Positions 18,661 to 27,365 of a stretch of DNA of 64,000 nucleotides are shown one piece after another. Below the pieces are notes generated by a model. It did no database searches. It worked only from the letters and a program-made list of their open reading frames with translations, and had not been told where the DNA came from. A program made the position numbers and the translations under genes. Numbering within the stretch: the stretch's first letter is position 1; each line of letters begins with the position of its first letter. This DNA comes from Bradyrhizobium lupini (GTDB taxonomy: Bacteria; Pseudomonadota; Alphaproteobacteria; Rhizobiales; Xanthobacteraceae), in assembly GCF_040939785.1 (NCBI RefSeq), contig NZ_CP162553.1:6095001-6159000 (forward strand), given 5' to 3'.

Positions 18661-18696
18661 CTAAACTCGCGTTTCCTGCACTAAATCCAAATTTAG
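18661..18696 (-). promoter_or_regulatory. tandem CTAAAT-type operator upstream of the HWE kinase
   Basis: CTAAACTCGCGTTTCC (18661-18676) and the perfect-armed palindrome CTAAATCCAAATTTAG (18681-18696) are 20 bp apart. The second is identical over 16 bp to the site at 30244. Confidence 0.55.
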
Positions 18697-18699
18697 CGG

Positions 18700-19082
18700 C
18701 GCTTCGCTACTCGCTCGTCATCCGATCTGAGAATCGGGATCGATATTCTGCCGGTAGTCCGGCAGCCGGTCGCGGCTGGCAGATACTCAGTGGACCTGAC
18801 GAGTTCACTCTCGGACATCCCGAGGGCCTCTCCGGCACAGGCTACGATAATCGCCGCCTCGGGATGCGGCGCGAGCCCCCGATCCGTCAAGCGCACGCGG
18901 ACCTGCTGCTCGTCCTCGGGATGACGCGCGCGGGCGATGTGGCCGATGCCTTCGAGCCGCTTCAAGATCGGGGTTAATGTGATTGATTCGAGAAAAAGCA
19001 CGTCACCCATTGCTTTAACTGTGCGGTCATCCTTTAAGCGGAGCACGACCACCATGAGGTACTGGGGATAGGTAAGTCCTAT
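18700..19082 (-). pseudogene. MarR/OhrR-type regulator remnant
   Basis: The frame reads GLTYPQYLMVVVLRLKDDRT, FLESITLTPILKRLEGIGHI and HPEDEQQVRVRLTDRGLA, the helix-turn-helix and wing of OhrR-like MarR proteins. The N-terminal helix with the sensing cysteine is gone (two stops precede GLTYPQ) and the C-terminus degenerates after ACAGEALGMSESELV. It is not expected to function. Confidence 0.65.
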
Positions 19083-19149
19083 TATGGGACGCCTATGCTG
19101 GTTCTTTTTAAAGTTCGAAATCTGACCTAGTGAACGCAGCTCCGAATCC

Positions 19150-19712
19150 GCCGTCGAACGCCTTTTGCAGTCCGCTTGACCTTTACAAAGGCGCTAGTCT
19201 CGATCTGCCGCACGCGCTCGCTGGAAATCGAGAATTTGGGCGCCAATTCATCGAGCGCAGGGAGCTTGTCGCTCAGCTGCCTTGCTTTTAAAGACCCGCC
19301 GCTCCCGCGTTGTCACCGCATCCAGTGCCGCGCGAAGTGCGCCAGAGTTCCGTGCTGCTTCGCGCCCCCCGGCCAGAATCATCTCGGCGTTGGGCGATAG
19401 GTCCGCCAGCATTGATTGCCAATCCGTGTGTCGTCCTCCCGGTTGACGGGCCTCTTCAGCGAGAAGTCGCCACTCACTCGGCAATGCATCTCAATCACCT
19501 CGCGAGACGTCACGTCGATCAGGTGAGCTACTACTTCAGCTTTCACCGGCTGTCTCGGTTGCGAGATTGCTGATTTCGTGCCCTGACGCGGGAGAACGCG
19601 ACCTTGTGGCCCCGTCGTTCCGATGTTGGCCGGGGACCAAGATCGAAGAATGTAATCGTGGATCGTAGCCTTTTCAAACTGGTTTGCGCGACGGCTACGT
19701 TGCAGTCCTCAT
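19150..19712 (-). pseudogene. decayed duplicate of the RpoH-like sigma gene
   Basis: Stretches before, within and after match the intact gene at 16380: the 5' end is about 40 bp nearly identical, then DNA for roughly residues 16-122 is deleted, so the N-terminus joins directly to the ATIHDYILRSW region. Frameshifts and lost codons follow through region 4. The start itself lost two bases. It lies just downstream of the RND pump, as the intact copy lies downstream of the pump fragment. Confidence 0.75.
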
Positions 19713-19900
19713 GATGTAGCTCCGATGATTGAGCCCAGCAATCTCATGGAAAGAGCTGCTGACGCGCCAACAAAGGGCAGTTCCTGTGTTTAAGTCTGCT
19801 GTTAGCTGAACCGGGACCACTCGAGCAGCCAAAGTCAAGGCCGCGCTGATTGGAGCGCGACCGAGTGTGAGATCGAGCGCGCAGGTTGGTGGCGGGAATC

Positions 19901-22900
19901 TCAAGCCGTGGTGGACCGTGACGCAGCTTCCTGCGACGGCGCGGGCCGGCCCCGGAACGTCTGCTGCAGGCGATCAAGATAGAGGTAGACCACAGGCGTG
20001 GTGAACAGCGTCAGCAGTTGCGAAAGTATCAACCCACCGACGATCGTGTATCCGAGCGGCTGTCGTATCTCGGATCCGGTACCGGTGCCCAGCATCAGCG
20101 GCACCCCGCCCAAAAGCGCTGCCATGGTCGTCATCAGAATAGGTCTGAAGCGGAGCACGCAGGCCTGGTAGATCGATTGCTCGGATGTCAGCCCTTCATT
20201 GCGCTCCACCTCGAGGGCGAAGTCGACCAGCATGATGCCGTTCTTCTTGACGATGCCAATCAGCAGAATGATCCCAATGATCGCGATCACGCTAAGATCC
20301 ATATGCACGACGATGAGGAGAAGCAACGCGCCGATGCCGGCGGAGGGCAGGGTGGAGAGGATGGTGATGGGATGAATAAAGCTTTCGTACAGCACGCCGA
20401 GGATGATGTAGATGACGATCAGCGCCGCGAGGACCAGCACTAGCTCGCCGGAAAGCGCTGCCTGGAATGCGTTCGCGTTGCCTTGGAAGGTGGTGGCGAG
20501 CGAGAGCGGCTTGCCGCTCGTGCGCTCGAACTGCTGGATCGCGGCAACCGCGGTGCCCAGCGCCACCCCCGGTTTCAGGTTAAACGAGATCGTGGTCGAG
20601 GGGAACATTCCCTGATGGTTGATGACGATCGGCGCGGCGGTGACGGTGCTTTTGGTGAGCGTGCTCAGCGGGACTTGTTGTCCGTTGGAAGAGTTGAGAT
20701 AGATCTGCTGCAGCACGATTGGGCTGGTTTGGAAGCGCGGAAGGACTTCCAATACGACGTGATACTGGTTGAGCGACGTGAAGATGGTGGAGACGATGCG
20801 CTGGCCAAAGGCGTCGTCGAGCGTATTGTCGATGGCCGAAGGGGAATCCCGAAGCTTGACGCGACCTCCCGGTTAACGGCAACATCAAGGCGCGGCCCGG
20901 CGTTCTCCTGGTCGGTCGTCACGTCGGCAATTTCTGGAATGCTCTTCAGCTTGTCCAGGAAGATGGCCGACCAGTGATTGAGCTCGTTCTGGTCGGAATC
21001 GGTCAGCGTATATTGAAACTGGGTCTTGGCCAGCCGCGCACCGACCGTGATGTCCTGGGCGGCTTGCATGTAAAGCGTGATGCCCTCCACCGAGGCGAGC
21101 CTGGTTCGGAGCCGGTTGATCACTCCGTCTGCACTGGCGTCGCGCTGCTCGCGCGGCTTGAGCGTAATGAAGACGCGTCCCTGATTGACCGTGGCCACCC
21201 CGCCACCGGCGCCGATCGCGGAGCCCACGGACAGGACCGCGGGATCCTCGACCACCTTGGCGATGACGGCATGCATGCGCTGGCTCATTGCGGGGTAGGA
21301 GATATCCTGTGCGGCTTCGGCGACCCCGACGATCAGGCCGGTGTCCTGCTGCGGAAAGAAGCCCTTTGGAATGACGACGTACAGATAGCCGGTTACGGCG
21401 ATGGCCAGGAACATCGTCATCAGTGTGATGAAGCGGTGGCGTAGCGCCAGCTTCAGTCCACGTTCATAGAGCGCAAGCAGCCCGTCAAAGGCGCGTTCGG
21501 ACTGCCGGTAGAGCCATCCATGATTGCCCGTGTCATGCTTGAGCAGGCGTGAGCACATCATTGGGGTCAGTGTCAGCGAGATCACGAGCGAGAGGATCAG
21601 CGACACGCTCACCGTGATCGCGAATTCCTGGAACAGCTTTCCAACGTAGCCGCCCATCAGGAACAGCGGGATAAAGACCGCGATCAGCGACAGCGTGATC
21701 GAGATGATCGTGAAACCGATTTCGCGCGAACCTCTCAAAGCCGCCTCCATCGGACTCAATCCGGCTTCAAGATGGCGGACGATGTTCTCGATCACCACGA
21801 CCGCATCGTCCACCACAAAGCCGATCGCAATCGACAGTGCCATCAGCGAGAGATTGTCCAGGCTGTATCCTAGCGCATAGAGGGCGGCGAAGGTGCCGAT
21901 CAGCGATAGCGGTACGGTGATGGCGGGTATTACCGTGGCCCAGAAATTGCGCAGGAAGACGAAAATGACCATCACCACAAGTGCGACCGTCAAGAGCAGC
22001 GTGAACTGCACGTCGGAAACGGAGGCGCGAATCGTCTGAGTGCGGTCGGACAGAATATCGAGCTTGATGCCCGGCGGCAGCGCGGCCTGTAGCTGAGGCA
22101 GCTGGGACTTGATCAGGTCGACGGTCTGGATGACGTTGGCGCCGGGCTGGCGTTGAATGGCCAGGATGATCGCCGGTTGTTTGTTGACGAAAGCGCCGAT
22201 CTGGTTGTTCTCGGATGCTTCGATGACGTTGCCGACGTCGCTGACGTGCACCGGTGCGCCGTTGCGGTACGCGACGATCAGGTTCTTGTAGGCGTCCGGC
22301 TTGAGCAGTTGATCGTTGGTACCCAGCGTGAATGTCTGGTGCGGACTGTTCAGCGTCCCCTTCGGCTGATCAACATTGGCCTGCATCAGCACGTTGCGAA
22401 CGTCTTCCAGGCCGATGCCGCGATTGGCAAGTGCCTGCGGATCGACCTGGACGCGGATCGCCGGCTTTTGCTGCCCGCCAATACCGATCAGGCCGACGCC
22501 GGAGATCTGGGAGAGTTTCGGCACCAGGATGTTTTCGGTAAAGGCGTCCACCGTCGTGAGCGGCAAGGTGTTGGAGGTCAAGCCGAGCACCAGGATCGGC
22601 GTGTCCGCAGGGTTTACCTTGCGGATGGTCGGAGGGTAGGGAATTCCTGTCGGCAAATATGGCGTCGCCGCATTGATCGCGGCGAGAACGTCGGTCGCCG
22701 CGCTGTCGATATCGCGGCTGAGATCAAATTGCACGGTGAGCTGGGTGTAGCCGAGTGCATTCGCAGAGGTCAGCTGCGTCAAACCGGGGATCTGCGAAAA
22801 TTGCTGCTCAAGGGGTGTCGCAACCGACGAGGCCATGGTCTGCGGATCGGCGCCAGGCAGCCTCGCGGTCACCGAGATCGTCGGGAAGTTGACGTTCGGC

Positions 22901-23010
22901 AGGGAGGCGACGGGAAGTAGGCGATAGGTGACCAGTCCGCCGAGCAACAGCCCGGCCATCAGCAGCACCGTCGCGATCGGCCGGTGAATGAACGTCGCGG
23001 ATATGTTCAT
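19901..23010 (-). CDS. RND efflux pump inner-membrane transporter (MdtB/MdtC-like), apparent frameshift
   Basis: The start MNISATFIHRPIATVLLMAG at 23010 overlaps the adaptor stop. The protein has the full HAE-RND plan of about 1036 aa: twelve membrane helices, two large periplasmic loops, and the proton-relay region GFVVDDAVVVIENIVRHLE in helix 4. One missing C at 20841-20844 (CCCC for CCCCC on the coding strand) splits it into frames 20665-23010 and 19901-20752; restoring it gives FGIPPSAIDNTLDDAFGQR. It exports drugs or metabolites in exchange for protons, with the adaptor at 23007 and an outer-membrane channel encoded elsewhere. The break may be a sequencing error. The 3' end is duplicated at 17432. 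Confidence 0.9.
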
Positions 23011-24176
23011 GGGATTTCCTGCTCGACGGAGTTCTGGAGATCTGCTTCCTGCGCTGCGCTGCCCTGGAGCTCCTGCACGCGGGTACCAGGCTGAAGCCTG
23101 TATTGCCCATCGACCACAATCTTCTCGTTGGCCTGAAGCCCTGAATCGATCAGCGCGCTGCCATCGCTGATCTCGGCGACCCTCACTGGCCGCGTCGTCA
23201 CGGTTTCGTCTGCGCCGATCATCCAGACGAAGGGCCCGTGTGGTCCCTGCTGAATGGCTGAGGCGGCAATGGTCAACCCGTTGTGGCGGGTTTCGAGAAA
23301 GAGCCGCGCATTGATGAGTTCGCCCGGCCAAAGCATCCGTTTCGCATTAGGAAAGCTCGCCCGTAGCTTGATCGTGCCGGTGGTCTGGACGATCTGGTTG
23401 TCCAGCAGATCGAGCTTGCCCTCGTCGAGCTGGGTCTTGTCATCCTGACTGTAGGCGAGCACCTTCAATGGTCCCTTGGCCATCTCCCGATTGATCTCCA
23501 CAAAGTCGGTCTGGGGAAGCGAGAACAGCAATGAGATTGGCTGGATCTGGGTCACATCCACTAGGCCAGCTGTATCGGTCGGATGGATGATGTTGCCGAT
23601 ATCGACCTGGCGAAGGCCGGTCACGCCGTCGATTGGAGATGTCAGCTGCGTATAGCTCAAGTTCGTCTTCGCTTGCTCGATGACGCCCTCATCGGACTTC
23701 ACCATCGCCTGAAGCTGGGCCAATTGGGCCTTCGTGGTATCGACGAGCTGCGTGCTTGCCCAACCGTTCTTGGCCAGCGGCACGTACCGGTTCAGATTGG
23801 CCTGTGCATTGTTGACTTGCGCCTGATCGCGATCGCGATTGGCGATCGCCTGATCGAGCTGCGCTTGATAAGGGCGCGGGTCGATCTCGGCGAGGAGATC
23901 GCCTTTTTTGACGGTCTGTCCCTGCGTGAAGGCGATCTTGATGAGCTGGCCGGTGATCTGGCTGCGCACGATGACGTTGTTATAGGCAATCACCGTGCCT
24001 ACGCCACGCCGGTAGATCGGCACGTCGTGACGAACCACCGTTCCCGCCACGACCGGCACCGAGTCCGGCGCAACGCTTACCATGTTTGGTTTGGACGGGC
24101 GGATTTGCCGAGCGGCCAATGCAGCTCCTCCGGCAACGACCACGCCAGCGAGAATAATGAGCCATAGTTTGCGCAT
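23007..24176 (-). CDS. RND efflux periplasmic adaptor (membrane fusion protein, MdtA-like)
   Basis: The start MRKLWLIILAGVVVAGGAAL at 24176 with GGGGAGCG upstream gives 389 aa. An N-terminal anchor is followed by the biotinyl-lipoyl strands (VIVRSQITGQLIKIAFTQGQ, KKGDLLAEIDPRPYQAQLDQ), an alpha-helical hairpin rich in Gln and Ala, then YTQLTSPIDGVTGLRQVDIG closing the lipoyl domain, and beta-barrel domains. It bridges the RND pump to an outer-membrane channel. Its stop overlaps the pump start by ATGA. Confidence 0.92.
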   Translation of the reverse strand: MRKLWLIILAGVVVAGGAALAARQIRPSKPNMVSVAPDSVPVVAGTVVRHDVPIYRRGVGTVIAYNNVIVRSQITGQLIKIAFTQGQTVKKGDLLAEIDPRPYQAQLDQAIANRDRDQAQVNNAQANLNRYVPLAKNGWASTQLVDTTKAQLAQLQAMVKSDEGVIEQAKTNLSYTQLTSPIDGVTGLRQVDIGNIIHPTDTAGLVDVTQIQPISLLFSLPQTDFVEINREMAKGPLKVLAYSQDDKTQLDEGKLDLLDNQIVQTTGTIKLRASFPNAKRMLWPGELINARLFLETRHNGLTIAASAIQQGPHGPFVWMIGADETVTTRPVRVAEISDGSALIDSGLQANEKIVVDGQYRLQPGTRVQELQGSAAQEADLQNSVEQEIP

Positions 24177-24195
24177 GCAACGCTCCCCGAAGCAA

Positions 24196-24801
24196 TCAGC
24201 AGCCTGATGAAGATGAAAAGGTGTTCGTGCCGGTAGCACCGGTCACCGTGGAGGCGATGGAGGCGGACGTGCATGACGTCGCGGTCGACATGTTAGTGCC
24301 GTACGCAACGCCCGAAGTGTTAGGTAGAGGTACCGTTGTCATCGGGCTTTCGCCGCTGGTATCGGCCTCCGTTGCACCCAGCGGGATCGTGCTGCCAACC
24401 ACGCCCGCCGTCGAAGCCGCAGGCTGGCTTGAAGAGGCTGTGCTGCTTGATGTCGTGGCGCAGCTTGAATTCGGTGTCATGCCGCCGCCGTCGAAGGTCG
24501 ATGACGAGGATGAAGCGCTGCTCGTTGCACCCGTAGAAGATGTCAGCGACGTGCCCATTGCGCCCGTCGAGCCAGTCGCATTGCAGGACGCGCCGATTGT
24601 CGGACCTAGACCGCCGGAATCGATTTCGGTTGCCCCAAGCGGGACGCCGGCGCCAGTAAAGCTGCTACTCGTTCCGTTGGAGCCCAGTGTGCCCATCGGG
24701 GAAGTCGCACCCATTGCTGAGGGGCCGGTGGTCGTTTGCGCGTCGCTGGCTGCGCTGGCGCAAAGCAGCGCAAGCGCTGCCACGAACAATCGTCGCCGCA
24801 T
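24196..24801 (-). CDS. Ser/Thr/Gly-rich secreted protein in the RND operon
   Basis: The ATG at 24801 with AGGAG gives 201 aa. The signal peptide MRRRLFVAALALLCASAASD ends before AQT. The mature protein is low complexity (over half Ser, Thr, Gly and Ala) with two PLGATE motifs, the motif GATSPMGTLGSNGT and a few cysteines, and no recognised fold. It probably lies in the periplasm or at the surface. It is the first gene of the RND operon (19 bp before the adaptor). A broken relative with GATSPLGTLGSNGS is at 62689. Function unknown. Confidence 0.7.
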   Translation of the reverse strand: MRRRLFVAALALLCASAASDAQTTTGPSAMGATSPMGTLGSNGTSSSFTGAGVPLGATEIDSGGLGPTIGASCNATGSTGAMGTSLTSSTGATSSASSSSSTFDGGGMTPNSSCATTSSSTASSSQPAASTAGVVGSTIPLGATEADTSGESPMTTVPLPNTSGVAYGTNMSTATSCTSASIASTVTGATGTNTFSSSSGC

Positions 24802-24940
24802 CGGCATCTCCTGATCATCGATTTGCAAAGCGCCGTCTGAACCAACGAAAGTTCCGTTGAACCGATAGGAGCGGTTCGACGCGTCGGCTTCCAGGCGCCT
24901 TAGGTACGAGTAAAAGTACGCGGCCGGCGGATTGGGGCCA

Positions 24941-24976
24941 CTAAATTCTCTGCGGCAAAGTTAAACTTGAATTTAG
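24941..24976 (-). promoter_or_regulatory. tandem CTAAAT-type operator upstream of the RND operon
   Basis: CTAAATTCTCTGCGGC (24941-24956) and TTAAACTTGAATTTAG (24961-24976) are 20 bp apart, 140-175 bp before the first gene of the operon and just after the end of the sensor kinase gene. Confidence 0.5.
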
Positions 24977-25034
24977 GGCCGGCTATCGCCAGGCGCCTGG
25001 GCAGATCTGCTCGTACAGACGCGTCGCGATGCTC

Positions 25035-26429
25035 TCAGCTGACTTGCGGTGGAACGCGCTCGAAGACGATCTCCGCAACGCAACCCCGTCCGGTTGGCGC
25101 TGGCGACAGCCCGAACTGAACTCCGTGCAATTTTGCGATCGCAACCACCAGGCTCAGACCCAATCCAAGCCCAGGCTCTCCGCGGCTTTTGTCGGATCGA
25201 TAGAAGCGTCTGGTGACGAGGTCACGCTCGCTCGGTGCGATTCCGCGCCCGGTGTCGCTGACGTGCACGATGCTCTTTTCTCCGATGCAGCAGAGCTTGA
25301 GCTCGATATGCCCGCATTCCGGCGTGAATTTCACGGCATTGTCGACGAGATTTGCAATGGCCTCGAACAGCAGGTCGCGATCGCCCTGAACCACCATCTT
25401 CTCTTTGGCTTCTACGACTAGCATTACGCCTTTATCTTTGGCCATAGGCTCGTAGAGCTCTCCAACGTCGCGTACCAACTCCGCCAGGTCGACCTCCCGG
25501 AACCCCTCCAAACGCCGACTATGCTCGATTTCGGTGATGCGGAGCAGGGCAGTGACCATCGTTAATGATTGGTCGAGCCCGCCGATGGCGCGATCGACAG
25601 CCTCCTTCAGCTCGTCAAGAGTCTTCGCTTTGTGCCGTCCGCTCTCCAGGGTCATCCGCACATTCGTGAGCGGCGTTCGCAGGTCGTGAGCGATGTCGTC
25701 GCCCACTCCGGCAACACTACGCAGAAGCTCCTCCGTTTCATCCAGCATTGCATTGATAAGCCGCGCCAGCTCGGTGAAGGGAGCCCCACCTTGTTCCGGC
25801 AAGCGTTCGCGCAATTCGCCCGCCACGATGCGTTGGATCTGCCGGTTGTACTGGTCGAGCCGTTGTTGCGTCCTGATGCTCAGGAATGCTCCAAACAGCG
25901 AACCAAGGCACAGCGCCGGAATAAGCCCCCATGCGACTGCTCGCTCTATCGTGCTGCCGATTTCAGACAGCTCGTCGGTGTTCCGGCCGATGAGGAGGAT
26001 CGCTCCATCATCAAGCTTGCGTGCGACAACGCGCGCCAACTGTTGCTCGCGGCCGGCGGCGTCGATCCGCACCACTGAAAGCGGCTGTGGTGGGGTGTCT
26101 GGCTGTAGGTTGCGCGGCAGACTTTCAATGTTTCCGATCACACGGTTTCCATGTGCGTCGAAGAGGCCGCCGAGCTTCACCCGCCGCGGATCCCCGTCGA
26201 GGTGTTGCTGGAGGGCTTGGTGCCGCTGCTGTGGAGGAAGGCTGGAGAACGTATTTGCGCGATCGATAATCAGTCGATCGACACTCGCGGTCACGTATCT
26301 GGAAGTCGGCCAGTAGATGAAGGCTATGATCAGGAAGACGCAGATCGCGAACGCGCCGATTGCGACCATGGTCCCGCGAAGAATGGTCGATCGGAAGGCT
26401 CTCGTTCGAATAATCTTAGGAAGGGGCAC
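25035..26429 (-). CDS. two-component sensor histidine kinase (EnvZ/QseC type)
   Basis: The 464-aa protein has membrane helix 1 (MVAIGAFAICVFLIIAFIYW), a periplasmic domain of about 130 residues, helix 2 (VAWGLIPALCLGSLFGAFLS), then HAMP, HisKA and HATPase. The phospho-acceptor is in DDIAHDLRTPLTNVRMTLES; the N-box is NLVDNAVKFTP, G1 is DTGRGIAPSE and G2 is GLGLGLSLVVAIAKLHG. It senses an unknown periplasmic signal and phosphorylates the response regulator whose gene overlaps it by 14 bp upstream. Its position next to the RND operon suggests control of efflux. Confidence 0.93.
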   Translation of the reverse strand: MPLPKIIRTRAFRSTILRGTMVAIGAFAICVFLIIAFIYWPTSRYVTASVDRLIIDRANTFSSLPPQQRHQALQQHLDGDPRRVKLGGLFDAHGNRVIGNIESLPRNLQPDTPPQPLSVVRIDAAGREQQLARVVARKLDDGAILLIGRNTDELSEIGSTIERAVAWGLIPALCLGSLFGAFLSIRTQQRLDQYNRQIQRIVAGELRERLPEQGGAPFTELARLINAMLDETEELLRSVAGVGDDIAHDLRTPLTNVRMTLESGRHKAKTLDELKEAVDRAIGGLDQSLTMVTALLRITEIEHSRRLEGFREVDLAELVRDVGELYEPMAKDKGVMLVVEAKEKMVVQGDRDLLFEAIANLVDNAVKFTPECGHIELKLCCIGEKSIVHVSDTGRGIAPSERDLVTRRFYRSDKSRGEPGLGLGLSLVVAIAKLHGVQFGLSPAPTGRGCVAEIVFERVPPQVS

Positions 26430-27093
26430 GCAACATAAATCCTTCCCCCCGGATATTGAGGATCATCGGCGGCTGGCCGGCCGGATCGACCTTGCGGCGG
26501 AGCCGGCCCATATGCACGTCGACGAGATTGCTCTGCGGCACGAACTTGTAGTTCCAGACTTCTTCAAACAGCATCGCTCGGGTGAGCAGTTGGTCGACCC
26601 GGCGCATCATGTATTCGAGCAGCCGGAACTCGCGCGGCAAAAGATCAAGCGGGCGACCCCCGCGCGCGGCGGTACGCTCCAGCAGATCGACTTCAAGTGG
26701 TCCGACCCGCAGCACGGTGTCGCGGCTTTCACCAGGCCTTCGCAGCAGGGCCTCAATCCTCGCAATCAGCTCCAGGATCGCAAATGGTTTGGTCAGATAG
26801 TCGTCACCGCCGGCCCGCAACCCACGAATTCTGTCATCCACCGCTCCGAGGGCGCTCAAGACCAGAACGGGGGTGCGCACCTGCTCCTGCCTGGCAACCT
26901 CGATGATGGTCAAGCCGTCGATTCCGGGAAGCAGACGGTCGACGATCATGACATCGGACCCGCCTGCGCGCGCTTTGTCGAGTCCCTCAATGCCCGTCGC
27001 CGCCCGGTCGACCTCATATCCACGGCCGGCGAGTTCAGCCGCGATCTGCTGGGCGGTCTCGTCGTGATCCTCGATCAGCAGCACCTTCGGCAT
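26416..27093 (-). CDS. OmpR-family response regulator
   Basis: The start MPKVLLIEDHDETAQQIAAE at 27093 with AAGGAAG gives 225 aa; upstream in-frame codons lack support. The receiver domain has the acidic pair ED, the phospho-Asp in VMIVDRLLPGIDG and the Lys in DYLTKPFAILEL. The C-terminal winged helix includes LPREFRLLEYMMRR and NLVDVHMGRLRRKVDP. It binds tandem DNA sites as a dimer when phosphorylated by the adjacent kinase. A tandem operator-like element lies 126-160 bp upstream, consistent with autoregulation, which is not shown. Confidence 0.93.
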   Translation of the reverse strand: MPKVLLIEDHDETAQQIAAELAGRGYEVDRAATGIEGLDKARAGGSDVMIVDRLLPGIDGLTIIEVARQEQVRTPVLVLSALGAVDDRIRGLRAGGDDYLTKPFAILELIARIEALLRRPGESRDTVLRVGPLEVDLLERTAARGGRPLDLLPREFRLLEYMMRRVDQLLTRAMLFEEVWNYKFVPQSNLVDVHMGRLRRKVDPAGQPPMILNIRGEGFMLRAPS

Positions 27094-27218
27094 TGCGACT
27101 TCCTTTGCACCACGGCCGCTCGCATGGCAGGAGCCTGCCCAATCGCCACAGACAAGGCTGACCGTCTGTTGCGAAATTGTACAATAATCACATAGCCCTA
27201 GCACGAAGCCGAGCTTCA

Positions 27219-27253
27219 TTAAATCCAGTTTAGTCTTGTAAATTCGACTTTAT
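27219..27253 (-). promoter_or_regulatory. tandem CTAAAT-type operator upstream of the two-component operon
   Basis: TTAAATCCAGTTTAG (27219-27233) and GTAAATTCGACTTTAT (27238-27253) are about 19-20 bp apart. The first is one base shorter than the other copies. They lie in the leader of the response regulator gene. Confidence 0.5.
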
Positions 27254-27365
27254 GGCGCGCGCCTGCATGGACGAGGCCGCTCGTGTCTCGCAGAGGCTTT
27301 CAGGTGAGGCTCGCCACTCTGGTCAGGGCGGACGTTGGCGAACTCACAAGCGCGCTGTGGCGTGT

